Source: Wolfiporia cocos
Lineage: Eukaryota > Basidiomycota > Agaricomycetes > Polyporales > Phaeolaceae
Reading direction: 5' to 3'
DNA length: 64,000 bases
Assembly: GCA_029448655.1 (NCBI GenBank)
Contig: JACCLO010000048.1
Coordinates: 1-64,000, forward strand
Below the pieces are notes generated by a model. The model was not told the origin of the DNA and ran no database searches. It saw only the letters and a program-made list of their open reading frames with translations. This document shows, piece after piece, positions 20,786 to 30,995 of the stretch (the stretch's first letter is position 1; every line of letters begins with the position of its first letter). A program made the position numbers and the translations under genes.

Positions 20786-22534
20786 TAGTGATGTGCCAGG
20801 CCCAGCCCAGCTCAAAAGCCCCGGCTTCGGCCCGGCTTGGATGGCCCATGGCTTTTCAAAACCTCAGGCCAGGCCCTCATTGACAGCTCACGGCTTGGCC
20901 CGGCCTAGGTCCCAGCTTGGCCGCGGCCTACCACTGCTAAGATAATCGTCACTTTAGCTTCAGAGCTTGAGATTCACCTTTGCCAAACCTTTCCCAGATG
21001 AAATAGAACCTTTAATCCTCCGATCTATAGTAGGATTAAGCATGAAATAATCATTCACTAGCGCAGCATTCAGTAGCGTGCCTGCCATATGGGGGATCAT
21101 ATAGGCGCCCAAAAGTGAGTGGCAGGCTTCAACGTTGAGGACTTGACTTTTCTGTAGTTTTAAATAAACAAGATAGGTGCACAATGATTGAGTTGAGCAT
21201 ATAACTGGCCTGTATGGGCTTATATTGTGCCTGCCAGATATTGTAGCCATTAAGATCCCTAGGCCAGGGCTCAACAGCTTGGCCTGGCCTGGCCTGTATC
21301 TCAGGCCGGGCCCTGGGCCGTCTCTGTCACAAGCCAATTTCCAAGCCTAGTAGAACATCCTAGGTTGACACCCCACTCACGCCTCTTGCACGCTAAAGCA
21401 CTCCATCCAAGCCCAGCTGGATACGTACGGCAATGCTAGTAGAAGCCCTCCGATACACAAGTCACTACGGGCACTAGCAGACCACCAGCAGTCCGAACCT
21501 TACACCAGTCCCAGTCCCCGGCAGTCAGTACAATACTGCCTAGTCCATACAACCTAGTCATGGGCCACCTCTAGGAACCACCAGCGTGGCTAGCACAGCA
21601 GTAACCCCAAGACAATCCAGGTTACCAGCCATCGCACATACACTACACACTAACTAGAGGAATGACCTATATTATGCACGTGACCTAAACACTACGCCCA
21701 ATGTCTCACATCTCTTACACCACAGACACTCGCCATTACTGGCATAGACATTCCCCATTACAGGCAGGCCCCGACCTGTATAGACTTCTGCCCGTGGGAT
21801 GGCAGCAATCCCATACAAGCACTAGACCTATGCACCTACAGTCTACGAGTCTACGCCCTACGCCTTCCCTTCAGTACCGCAACCTCTGGGAACCCGGGCC
21901 GTGAACGATCGACCCTCAGTACCGTAACCTCGGGAACCTAGGCCACCAAAAGCACCTTCAGACCACATCTTGTCAAACCACGCCATTGGAATGGTGCACC
22001 CCCTGCCTGGGATGGCAGCACATGACCTATGAGGAGCACTGGTCGTTATACCCTGATCGACGAAAACCACCGATCATTACACCCGATCGAAGCACTGATC
22101 ACCACCGCCATTACTGGTATCACCCGATCGACAAGAACCACTGATCGTAACCCGATCGATTGGCAACCCCCCTGATCCAATCCCATCACACTACGTTGCT
22201 ATGGACATCTCGCTACGTACCAGTGCTCCAATGCCATTACCGGCCCCATAGCTTAGACCAATTGTATACCAGCAAGTAGATGACCCCATAGTCACGCGAG
22301 CCCCCACATGTACAAACAGTAGTAATATATAAGCCAGACAGTCTCGAGCATAAACCTCAGACTTGTCTTGGCCTCTTCTGGCTAGTAGTCCCAAATCAGG
22401 AAGGCACCTTTGTGTGAGCCCCCTTCCCCTGGTTGAGTGCTAGTTAGTAGCGTGTGTCAGTCTCAAGCCGTGCTGTAAAGCCCAGCTTGGCCCGGCCCAG
22501 CTCATGGCCCAAAGCTGGGCCTGGCACATCACTA
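20786..22534. mobile_element. Non-autonomous hAT element, copy A, with nested LTR
   Basis: Ends TAGTGATGTGCCAGGCCC and GGGCCTGGCACATCACTA, inverted repeats of about 18 bp. Flanked by the 8-bp duplication AAGTGGAT (20778-20785 and 22535-22542), the hAT signature. Without the nested LTR (21325-22459 plus 5 bp) it is 609 bp. It is rich in GGCCC/GGGCC blocks and has no transposase. A minus-strand frame (20960-21337) is open through most of it and partly shared with copy C. Confidence 0.9.
21325..22459 (+). mobile_element. Single LTR nested in hAT copy A
   Basis: Starts TGTCACAAGCC and ends GTGTGTCA, with GTCTC at 21320-21324 and 22460-22464. It is 1,135 bp, long for this window. A TATATAAG box lies at about 22326-22333, followed by a weaker inverted repeat (GTCTCGAG...CCTCAGAC) and the family-like start AGACTTGTC. 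Confidence 0.85.
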
Positions 22535-22542
22535 AAGTGGAT

Positions 22543-22930
22543 GGGATGAAGGGTTAAGAAATCAAGAGCTGCTGATGGCAACGTGAGTATACGATTCCAA
22601 TACAAGTCTTTGTCGATCAATCTGGGGATCCCTAGTCCTTTGACAAAACTCTCCAAAACCATGAAAGAGAAATTGTCCTGGCCATTCAGGATGACCTGGT
22701 TGGAATACAAGGGGCAGAGGAGTTGATAGAAAAACCTCAATATGAACACATGTTCAGTGATGTAATTGAAGCGGCATGACATGACAGCAGAGGCATGATT
22801 GAAGTGATAAATATGAGTGAAGCTGCCCTGGCCATGTCATGGAGGGCATAAGCATACTGGGTGCCATGAGCAGAGAGGAGGTTGAGAGTGTCACAGACTG
22901 CCTCGGGTAAGGCTCTTATAGATATCACAT
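22543..22930 (-). pseudogene. 5' part of the host gene broken by hAT copy A and gypsy1
   Basis: The minus strand reads AVCDTLNLLSAHGTQYAYAL, changes frame near 22745-22780, then reads EHVFILRFFYQLLCPLYSNQ and ends DFLTLHPIHF at the hAT target site. Removal of the hAT copy joins it in frame to SPWLFSRATQ in 20743-20785. I do not recognise the protein. The 5' end near 22930 is not clear. Confidence 0.45.
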
Positions 22931-22979
22931 GACTTGTTATTGTTTGTCTTAGGTTTGATAAGGTTTAGCTAGAATTCCC

Positions 22980-23255
22980 TGATACCTTAACAGTCATGCG
23001 CCCATACTTACAGTAGTGCCACCCATGTGACTCACCTTAGGTAGTGCACAGGCCACCTCTTTAGGGTAGACACAGTGTGTCCCCCTGTATGTACATATAG
23101 CGCGAGCTGAGGTCTTACAACCTCAGTTCTACTATTCTTGGCAACCAGGTCAATCCTCACTACCTCTGCGTGTGCGCCCGCCTGCGTCTTGGCAACACTA
23201 CTATTCTATACTCGCTAGTCTGTGGTGCAAGACTGCACATACCGCTGTTGTCAGA
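22980..23255 (+). repeat. LTR remnant
   Basis: It has the promoter block of the main LTR family: GTACATATAG, then the hairpin CTGAGGTCTTACAACCTCAG (23107-23126), then TTCTACTATTCTTGG. The right end is near GCTGTTGTCA (about 23255). I could not fix the left end or a target duplication. Confidence 0.55.
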
Positions 23256-23913
23256 AAAATATTTTCTCTCGGGTTCTCCGGGCAGGTCTGGATGTGCCGA
23301 GATAGGCGAGGTGTTCGAGGGGTTGATGTCGAGTAGTTTTACCGGTTGAACGTAGCCTGTAGCGATTTAGAACTGCGGCGGTGCGTCGAATAAAGTGGAA
23401 ATAATAGACATTGACTCGAAAATGTTTGTGACCGATTTCCTAAGTCCTAAGCGTACGCCTCGAGCGCAGCCCTTCGTCTGACTTCGTCTGGGTGGAATTC
23501 GATGATTTGCTCGTATCTACACATCGCCTAAATACATGGAGAGCCACGAAATTTTCTACAACATTTTAAGTGTCCTAAAATTTCGAGTGTGCACCCTACA
23601 AGCTAGACAATCCAGAGACGAACCCTGAGATGGTGAAGACTGTCCTGAAACACAAGCAAATTATTTTATGAGACCGATCACCTGTAGATCTAGGGTGGTG
23701 CACCGAGGTTGGAGAGAAAAGACATGGAAAAAGCTATAGGAAGGCAGTTGGGGTTGGGCCAGACCTGGCTAGGCTAGAGAGCCTAGGGAAGCGTCAGATG
23801 GCACCTGTTTTGACTGGATGAGCAGCCAGATAGTGCCCGCAGGGCTTTTGCGACATTTCAGATTGTGCATGAGCCAGCGAAGGTTCACTGTACGAGTATG
23901 ATCGAGGCCGATC
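23256..23913. other. No gene seen
   Basis: Non-repetitive-looking DNA without a protein-like frame, LTR ends or inverted repeats that I could recognise. Confidence 0.35.
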
Positions 23914-24189
23914 ATGATCGGTCAAGCTGTGGCTGAACTACCTCAGATGGGCATTCTGCCTACCAGCTGGCTTTCTGTGGTGTGTTCTGTGTCGTTTTGG
24001 TGTGTGTTTGATCGTGCCCTGGTATTCTTACATGTGTCTAAAGTCTATGGCACATTTATATTGCAGCCGCAGCCACGCGCGAGCTGGAACGGCCAAAGAC
24101 AATCGAGGCAGGGCACCGGCCGTGCGGGCCGTCTGGTCCCTTGGGGACACCTGTTCCTGGCCGTGCATGGCATCCCGTGCATGGTCCAG

Positions 24190-24397
24190 GAGCGCCATCC
24201 CTTCAGATATGAAGCTTATTGAGGAGGAGCTGGACTATAGGTATCAAGTTGCTGAGGATGAAGTGGACGAGCAGTGTGAAGATGAAGAAAACAGGGCAGA
24301 AAATTATAAAGACAAGGATGGGGATTTGGGTCTGGATGAGGACAGAGTTGACAATCTGGATGACCTGCTCAGCAAGAATGGCTTTGCACCACTTTGA
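24190..24397 (+). pseudogene. Acidic C-terminal coding fragment
   Basis: A frame ending in stop at 24395-24397 encodes an Asp/Glu-rich tail (EEELDYRYQVAEDEVDEQ; later DRVDNLDDLLSKNGFAPL). The composition differs from the flanks. It could be the C-terminus of a transposase-like gene whose body is lost. No domain is visible. Confidence 0.3.
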
Positions 24398-24670
24398 GCA
24401 ATATACACAGCTTCTCAGATGTGCTCAGATTTTTGTAGTTTGAGCATTCTCAACATCATGTATACCACTTATTTTGTACATTGTGATTCTACATGATGGT
24501 TCTGAGGCCTCTAGGTGTGCACCACATTGTGTGGCATATGCCACAGGCTATAGTATATCCACATAGGTAAGCTGCAACAGCACTTTGCAATTCATATGCC
24601 AGCCTGACTACCAAACAACAATTCTATACCAGTCTGATGATTAGTTTCCCAGTCACACATTGAATTTGAC

Positions 24671-25296
24671 TAGTGATGTGCAGGCCCAGCCCAGCCCAAA
24701 AGCCCTGGCTTTGATGGCCCACCGCTTTTCAAAACCTCAGGCCGGGCCCTCACTGACAGCTCACAGCTTGGCCCAGCCTGGGCCAGGGCCAAGCTGGGGC
24801 CTACCACTGCTAGGATAGTCATCACTATAGCCTTGAAAGTTTGAAATACACCATTTTCAATTGTTCCTTGATGAAAAGGAACATTGAGGCCTACAAATTA
24901 TAGTGGTATTAAGTGTCAAAATAACCTTCCACCAGCATGGCATTCAGTAGTGCACCTGCCATATGGGGTATTGTATAGGTGCCCAATGGTGAGTGGCAGG
25001 CTTCAACATTAAGGACATGACTTATTGGCTTTTTATGTAGTCTGAAATGAACAGCATATAATACTATAGTTTAGTTAAGCATACTACTATCCTGTACAAT
25101 CTTATATTGTAGTTGCCAGACATTGTAGCCATTAAGGTCACCAGGCTGGGGCTCAACAGCTCAGCCTGGCTCAGCCTGAGATACAAGCTGGGCCCTGGGC
25201 CATCTCAAGCCATGTTGTAAAGCCTAGCTCACCCCAGCCCAAGTAGGGCTTGGCCCAGCTTGGCTCTGGCCTCAAGCCAGGCCTGGCACATCACCT
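24671..25296. mobile_element. Non-autonomous hAT element, copy B
   Basis: Starts TAGTGATGTGCAGGCCC and ends CTGGCACATCACCT. Flanks AATTTGAC (24663-24670) and AGTTTGAC (25297-25304) agree at 7 of 8 positions. It is about 626 bp and more diverged than copies A and C, so it is probably older. Confidence 0.75.
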
Positions 25297-25554
25297 AGTT
25301 TGACTGACATTGATAAGATACCTTCAGAGTGGCGATTGAATGCTACTCTGCTGTTGATATTATCAGCACTTATCTACAGAGATCAGATCCTTCCTTGATT
25401 GGCAAGTACCTCCAGCACTGCTCCAGCACTGGTAAGTCATCTCTGTCAGGAATTAGAACCAGTTGTAATCACTTCAAATCAGTTCACACCTCATACAGTT
25501 CAATCCAAAGACAAACCAGTTCTACCCAAATCCTATAACCACCCCACATTAATG

Positions 25555-26173
25555 TGTCACAAGAAATTGTGGCGTCATTTTCCCCATTTTTCCATGTTTT
25601 TATGCCAAAATGCTGGTTTTTAGCCGCTCGTAGGACAGCACGTGCATAGGTAGATAAATGCTTTATCTTATCTAGCTACATCACGGTCTTTCGTCATCAC
25701 TAGGTAACAACGTCACCTTGTATTGTAGCACATGACTTGACTGCACACAGACCACACCTTTAGGGCAAGGCAGTTAGGTAGTTAGGGAGTTGCTGCATGT
25801 ATATATACTTGGTGACGTCTGAGGTACTCCTCAGACTTAGTATCTCAGCCTAGGGGGTGTGTCCCCTGGCAACCTCTCAAAACCCTCTGCTGCCTGGCTT
25901 GAGTGTAACAGCGAACTGCATTAGCAACAAGCCCGCTGCTCTCTCCTTGAGGGTGGGGGCCTCTTTCAATATTATTCTTGCTTCACTCTCTGCTCGCTAG
26001 TCTGGGGGCATTGTGGTACACTCATGGGTTGTGACCTCAGGCATTCGGTGAGGCATCTCAATAGATGCAGCCTCCTGTTCTCCCCTTACGAGGATGGGGG
26101 CCCTGTAGGGCGGATATATAGGATATATAGGGGTTCCCCCGCTTAGGCAGGTAGCATGGTGGTTACCGTGTCA
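25555..26173 (+). repeat. LTR copy without a clear target duplication
   Basis: Starts TGTCACAAG and ends TACCGTGTCA. The promoter block is at 25797-25840: GTATATATAC, hairpin GTCTGAGGTACTCCTCAGAC (25817-25836), then TTAGTATCTC. Flanks TAATG and TATCA do not match, so it may be a recombinant or one end of a lost element. Confidence 0.65.
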
Positions 26174-26278
26174 TATCACAACATCTCAGAAGCCCAAGAA
26201 ACTGTTCTAATACTCCCAACAAAACAAAGCTACCACAAGGCAATATCTAAACATAAGGTTTATCAAATTCCTGATCTA

Positions 26279-26642
26279 TGTCACAGATCTGGGACATTCT
26301 ACGAATTTTTCTATATTTTTACCTATTTTTCTGGCATTTCTACGAGCTTATTTACACTTACACTTGTAACCGCCCATAGACACGTCCATGTACACAAACA
26401 ACACATACATAACATGCATGTCCAAACTAGTTACTCAGCGGACTAGTTCTCCGAAGTCACACCCCTTAGTAATATCCCAATACCAGGCTATGTCACTAGG
26501 GATGACATGGAATACCGTGTGTATCATGCAATGGGGAATACCCCCCTAATATAACCCTATACTCCTGATGAGGAGGAGCAGGCTATGTCCTGCCTATAAG
26601 ATGCAGGTCACCATGCATGTCATAAGTCTCAGTGGTCGAGTA
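26279..26642 (+). repeat. LTR fragment truncated on the right
   Basis: Starts TGTCACAGATC and shares its first 60 bp, in inverse orientation, with the right end of the LTR at 9238-9936. It stops where the miniature terminal-repeat element begins. Confidence 0.6.
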
Positions 26643-26656
26643 TGACACGGATAACT

Positions 26657-27575
26657 TATCACAAGACGCGCTGCGGACCCAATGCAACGTGCTTATGAGT
26701 GGCATAATAGCCACTCCCCCAAAAGGGCTACGATAACAGCTCATGCTGCTATCGAGGGTCCAGCTATATCTGCAGTTCATATTCCCACGCTCGGCGCCTA
26801 TTAGACACTCTATGGTGTAGGCCATGTATGCCGGCGCCACGTACGGGTAATGTACCCTAGTTATTGCTCCGTAACGTCTATGATATTATGCTTTCGCATT
26901 ATCTGTGACATTACCCCCACTTCAAGGATTAACCGTCTCTGGTTAAGGAGATAACTTAGGCTGCATCAAGCCGCCCCCGGTACTAAGTATCACTTCTACT
27001 ATGCTTTGTCATTGTGCCTGGTGAAGGGTACCCCAATCCCTTATACCATTTGGCTTATGACGTGTGTGCCAACCTCTTGAAGGCCCGACTTACACCCTGG
27101 ATTTTGGGTGCGGGTTAAGGCTATTTAATAGTAGTTTTTACCACGCAAGCTTTGACCAATCTTATCCCCTGATACCTTACGGTTATAGAGGGGCCCCATG
27201 ATACAGGGGGTCACGTGGTGGGTACTTTTCCCTCAGCCGCCAGTGGTTCGGAAGCGCCCCAGGCAGTGGAAATATTTGCCACCACCCAGGTTCGAACCGG
27301 CGACCGGGTGAGCTGTTATTATATCACAAGACGCGCTGCGGACCCAATGCAACGTGCTTATGAGTGGCATAATAGCCACTCCCCCAAAAGGGCTACGATA
27401 ACAGCTCATGCTGCTATCGAGGGTCCAGCTATATCTGCAGTTCATATTCCCACGCTCGGCGCCTATTAGACACTCTATGGTGTAGGCCATGTATGCCGGC
27501 GCCACGTACGGGTAATGTACCCTAGTTATTGCTCCGTAACGTCTATGATATTATGCTTTCGCATTATCTGTGACA
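26657..27575 (-). mobile_element. Miniature element with 254-bp direct terminal repeats (TRIM-like)
   Basis: The block TATCACAAGACGCGC...TCTGTGACA occurs at 26657-26910 and at 27322-27575; I see no difference between them. Between them are 411 bp without a coding frame. Just inside the left repeat is TTACCCCCACTTC, which reads GAAGTGGGGGTAA on the minus strand. It resembles the polypurine tracts of the other elements here and sets the orientation. No matching target duplication. Related repeats stand at 41819-42048 (reverse orientation) and partly at 50231-50475. The right half contains GGTTCGAACC next to the repeat. Confidence 0.6.
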
Positions 27576-27963
27576 CATGCAAGAGCGGCCGGAAGGACTG
27601 CACAAACATGGAGGGGTGATGCAATTGGAGGGTGCCAGCATCCAAGGTGGACAATAAGGGGGCTCAGAAATCTACTAGCGGCAACCCCCCCACACCTCAT
27701 GGCAAAGGTCACATGGTCCAGGTCACCACAACAGAGATGTGGATCCCAGATGACAGTGACAACTCCATGGGCAACTCCACCGCCCATTCATCCGTGCGCA
27801 TCACGGAGGTAGAGGAACCACTGGCCAGTACACCGGCTCCATCAACAGCCCCAATTGGTCAGCCACCGAATTGGGGCACTACCATTATCCCATGGCATTC
27901 AGTTGCCCAGAAAACTCCTGACCATCCAGCTAGCGAGTCGAATTTTCGCCTTCAGCACATGTG
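27576..27963 (+). pseudogene. gag: gypsy2 gag, C-terminal remnant
   Basis: It begins inside what looks like a zinc knuckle (TCKSGRKDC) at the edge of the miniature element. It continues as a Pro/Thr/Ser-rich tail (MPASKVDNKGAQKSTS from about 27632), ending at TGA 27961-27963. The N-terminal part of gag and the 5' LTR are not found in the window. Confidence 0.5.
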
Positions 27964-28899
27964 AATCCTTGCCTATGTGTGCTGTGTACTAGTATAGTTG
28001 CCTGTACTGCTGACCTGCTTGTAAAAAATTGTGAAAATTTATATCACTATTACAAGAATCATGCATGTGATAAGTCCCGATCTTTCCAGATCTGGGTTGA
28101 CTTGTGGGTCTATGGTCAGAAAGTGCAAGGCTTGGCTTTAATCGATAGTGGAGCAACGTTATCAGTCATCAACTCAGACTTTGTTGACAAACATCGTCTA
28201 GTCACCCACGATAAGAAAGACCCTTTTTGGATTCATAATGCAGATGGATCATACAACAAAAATGGTCTCATCAATAAGTCAGTTAAAGGATTCATGCAAC
28301 ATGGCGAGCACAAGGAAAAGGTATTCCTTACCATCATGAAAATCCACAACCACGACCTTATCCTAGGATATGACTGGTTAATTAAACATAACCCCACTAT
28401 GGACTGGAACTCTGGCAGTCTGGTATATCGATGTGGGTCTGCATGCCCAGAAGCCTCAGAATCGTCCCCTGATTCGGAAGAAGTTGCACCCGATGACGAA
28501 GAGGACAATAATAACATCAGCAACATTTGGGATTCTGCGCTAGACACGATTGGAGATGGAAACCCTGATGATCCATTTATCAAGTGGATCGGTACCCTGT
28601 CCAATGAGGAATTGGGACTCCTCATGGGAATGGTAGGAGAAATCCACCAGAACAGACCAGAAGCTGCAACCGAAAAATGGAAGCAGCTTGTGCCTAAGGA
28701 ATATTGGGAATTCGGCCCAATGGTATTTTCGCAAAAAGCATCCGAAAGGATGCCAACACGTAAGCCATATGATCATGCCATCAATTTAATCGAAGGCACT
28801 CCATTGCCAACACTGGCCAAACCATATTCCCTCTTGCCAAAGGAAGAAAATTCCCTCCGTGACTGGATCGCTGAAGAAAAGCGAAAAGGCTACATCTGA
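27961..28899 (+). CDS. pol: gypsy2 pol: protease and start of RT
   Basis: Protease motifs LALIDSGATLSVINSDF and DLILGYDWLIKHNPTMDW. An acidic linker follows, then the RT entry region (KPYDHAINLIEGTP, AKPYSLLPKEENSLRDW). It ends at TGA 28897-28899 in KRKGYI-stop; homologues have Arg here, so a CGA to TGA change is likely. The next frame (28915) continues in phase. Confidence 0.85.
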   Translation: MNPCLCVLCTSIVACTADLLVKNCENLYHYYKNHACDKSRSFQIWVDLWVYGQKVQGLALIDSGATLSVINSDFVDKHRLVTHDKKDPFWIHNADGSYNKNGLINKSVKGFMQHGEHKEKVFLTIMKIHNHDLILGYDWLIKHNPTMDWNSGSLVYRCGSACPEASESSPDSEEVAPDDEEDNNNISNIWDSALDTIGDGNPDDPFIKWIGTLSNEELGLLMGMVGEIHQNRPEAATEKWKQLVPKEYWEFGPMVFSQKASERMPTRKPYDHAINLIEGTPLPTLAKPYSLLPKEENSLRDWIAEEKRKGYI

Positions 28900-28914
28900 G
28901 ATTCAAGCTCCCCT

Positions 28915-29904
28915 ATGGCCAGCCCAGTATTTTTCGTTGCCAAGAAAGATGGAACCTTGTGCATGGTAATCAATTACAGGAAGCTGAACGAAATAACTGT
29001 GGATAACAAGTACCCTATACCCCAGATATCGGACCTTATCAACCAACTCTCAGGTGCATCGATCTTTACTAAGATCGACCTGAGATGGGGTTACAACAAC
29101 GTCCGTATCAAGGAAGGTGATGAATGGAAAACAGCATTCATTACTAAACAGGGGTTGTACGAAGCCATGGTTATGTATTTCGGTTTCAAGAACGTGCCAG
29201 GGACTTTCCAAGCAATGATGAACGACGTCCTAAAGGATTTCATTGCCACCGGAAAAGTCATAGTCTATCTGGACGACATACTGATCTTTGGCAACGACTT
29301 AGCGGAACACCGCAAAATCACCAAGGCAGTCCTGAAAAGGCTGCGGGACAATGATCTATATGCCAAACCCGAGAAATGCTTCTTTGAAAAAAGTAGCATC
29401 GACTATTTGGGTATGATAATTTCTAAGGGCAGAGTCGAAATGGACCCCTCGAAACTATCAGGAGTATTAGATTGGCTGACCCCAACCAAGGTGAAGGAAG
29501 TTCAAGCCTTTTTAGGCTTTGCGAACTTCTATCGGCGGTTTATTCAGGACTTCTTGAAAATTGTGAAACCCCTGACAACACTCATGAAGAAGTCGGAGAA
29601 ATGGCATTGGGATGAAGCACAGGAAGAAGCTTTCCAAAAGCTCAAGGCGGCCTTTACAACTGCCCCCATCTTACATATTCCGGACAAAATTCAGAAATTC
29701 CGTATAGAAGCCAACACATCAGACTTTGCGACTGGAGCAGTCCTAACGCAATGGTCACCAGATAGTTGGAAATGGAATCCTTGCGCCTTCTATTCCACAG
29801 GCATGACTGCCCCGGAACGGAACTACAAAATTTATGACAAAGAGATGCTAGCCATAATTCGAGCATTAGAAGAATGGCAACATTATCTCGAAGGTCACCC
29901 GTGA
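28915..29904 (+). CDS. pol: gypsy2 pol: RT and first half of RNase H, cut by insertion
   Basis: RT reads FTKIDLRWGYNNVRI, VPGTFQAMMND and VYLDDILIF (catalytic YLDD). RNase H starts FRIEANTSDFATGAV; the usual first catalytic Asp (E-x-D-A-S) is Asn here, so RNase H is probably dead. The frame stops in EGHP at the 6-kb insertion (29902). It resumes at 35951 ([12 protein letters not shown]), is cut again at 36038 by a single LTR, and resumes at 36930 (WALYLSRFNF). Both joins are in frame when the insertions and one target copy are removed. Confidence 0.88.
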   Translation: MASPVFFVAKKDGTLCMVINYRKLNEITVDNKYPIPQISDLINQLSGASIFTKIDLRWGYNNVRIKEGDEWKTAFITKQGLYEAMVMYFGFKNVPGTFQAMMNDVLKDFIATGKVIVYLDDILIFGNDLAEHRKITKAVLKRLRDNDLYAKPEKCFFEKSSIDYLGMIISKGRVEMDPSKLSGVLDWLTPTKVKEVQAFLGFANFYRRFIQDFLKIVKPLTTLMKKSEKWHWDEAQEEAFQKLKAAFTTAPILHIPDKIQKFRIEANTSDFATGAVLTQWSPDSWKWNPCAFYSTGMTAPERNYKIYDKEMLAIIRALEEWQHYLEGHP

Positions 29905-30995
29905 CACAGATGGCTCTGTGGGACTCACCAAGCCAGTATCCTGCGATGAACTAGGCGACTTAGGTGAGGAAGAGGTTATCAGACGCAGTAGGAGGTAGGA
30001 GGTTCTTCTACGGCGTACGCCGAGAAGAATAGAACTGAAGTTAAAGAGCGCTTGGCTCCTACTTATATACATTGTGTCGGGAGGGCACGTGCTACTAGCT
30101 AGCGGTTGCCTTACCGGGTTATGTGGCTTTGCCAAGTGGCGAAGCTTTATCTTATCTGATGTTTAGTTACTCTATCTAGAATGGCCGTGGAAGGCCCTAA
30201 TGGCCGACCCAATCGTAATAGAGGGATTATGTCTTATCTGTGATACTAACGCGGGCGCAGCCCGGGTATAGGTGAAGCCGGTTGCCGGATACCTTGCGGC
30301 ATAATGGCGATTGGCCGTGCTTCGTTGGATGACCAAGGCGAGACGCCGAGGTCGTTATGCCATTGGACGGGTAGTACCGTGGCATGTGTTACAGCCCGGT
30401 CCGGATGGTTACCGGGGCATGTATTGGTCTTAGCCGTGAGGCGAGGACCGGTGTTTGGGCAGCGCCGTGATGGCAGAAGCCCGGGACTTGGAGAACGCCG
30501 AGTCCGTGAGATGGCCGAGAAGGCCGAGCCTATAGCGATATTGCCTTGATGCTAATATAGTGCTATTTGGCCGTGTTGCCATTATTATGCGAAGGCGTGG
30601 CGCGCCTGAGGTGCCATTGTGATCAAGGATCTTATGGCGGTGGGAAGCCGGGAAGGCCGACCCAATAGTACAAGGCCGCGAGGCACTGTTTGTACATGTG
30701 GACATTATTATGCGAGCGTGCCGCGCTCGGCCTATCATTATGATCTACGATCTATGACGTGGCTGGTCTTGCTCTGACGGGCGAGACCTTTATGACGTAG
30801 CTGTAACTATGCTATTGGACCGGAAGGTGCCGTAGCGTTATGTATGCTGGTCATGTGGTGATAAGCCCAGTTAAGAGCTTGTCGTGGTGGCAATGGGAGT
30901 TAACCCGTAGATAACTTGTAGTTAGACGTATAAATCCCAGGTAAATTGCTATAATCGTAGGAAAAATGCTGTAAGCCCCAGATAAATCTGTGACA
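29902..30995 (-). repeat. LARD-like element 3' LTR
   Basis: Starts TGACACAGATGG and ends AAATCTGTGACA. Followed by TTACCCCGCTTTAGG, the complement of the polypurine tract. Confidence 0.9.

Noticed and set aside
25555..26173. 5' LTR of gypsy2
   Set aside because: Its start region differs from the gypsy2 3' LTR, and the bases after it do not pair with its predicted transcript start.
26643..27575. Reading the miniature element as a simple insertion into gypsy2 gag
   Set aside because: The flanks (TAACT and CATGC) do not match, so a single clean insertion is not supported; recombination between repeats is more likely.
30304..30549. Small plus-strand frame present in both 1,094-bp LTRs
   Set aside because: Duplicated because the LTRs are copies; it has no protein-like features.
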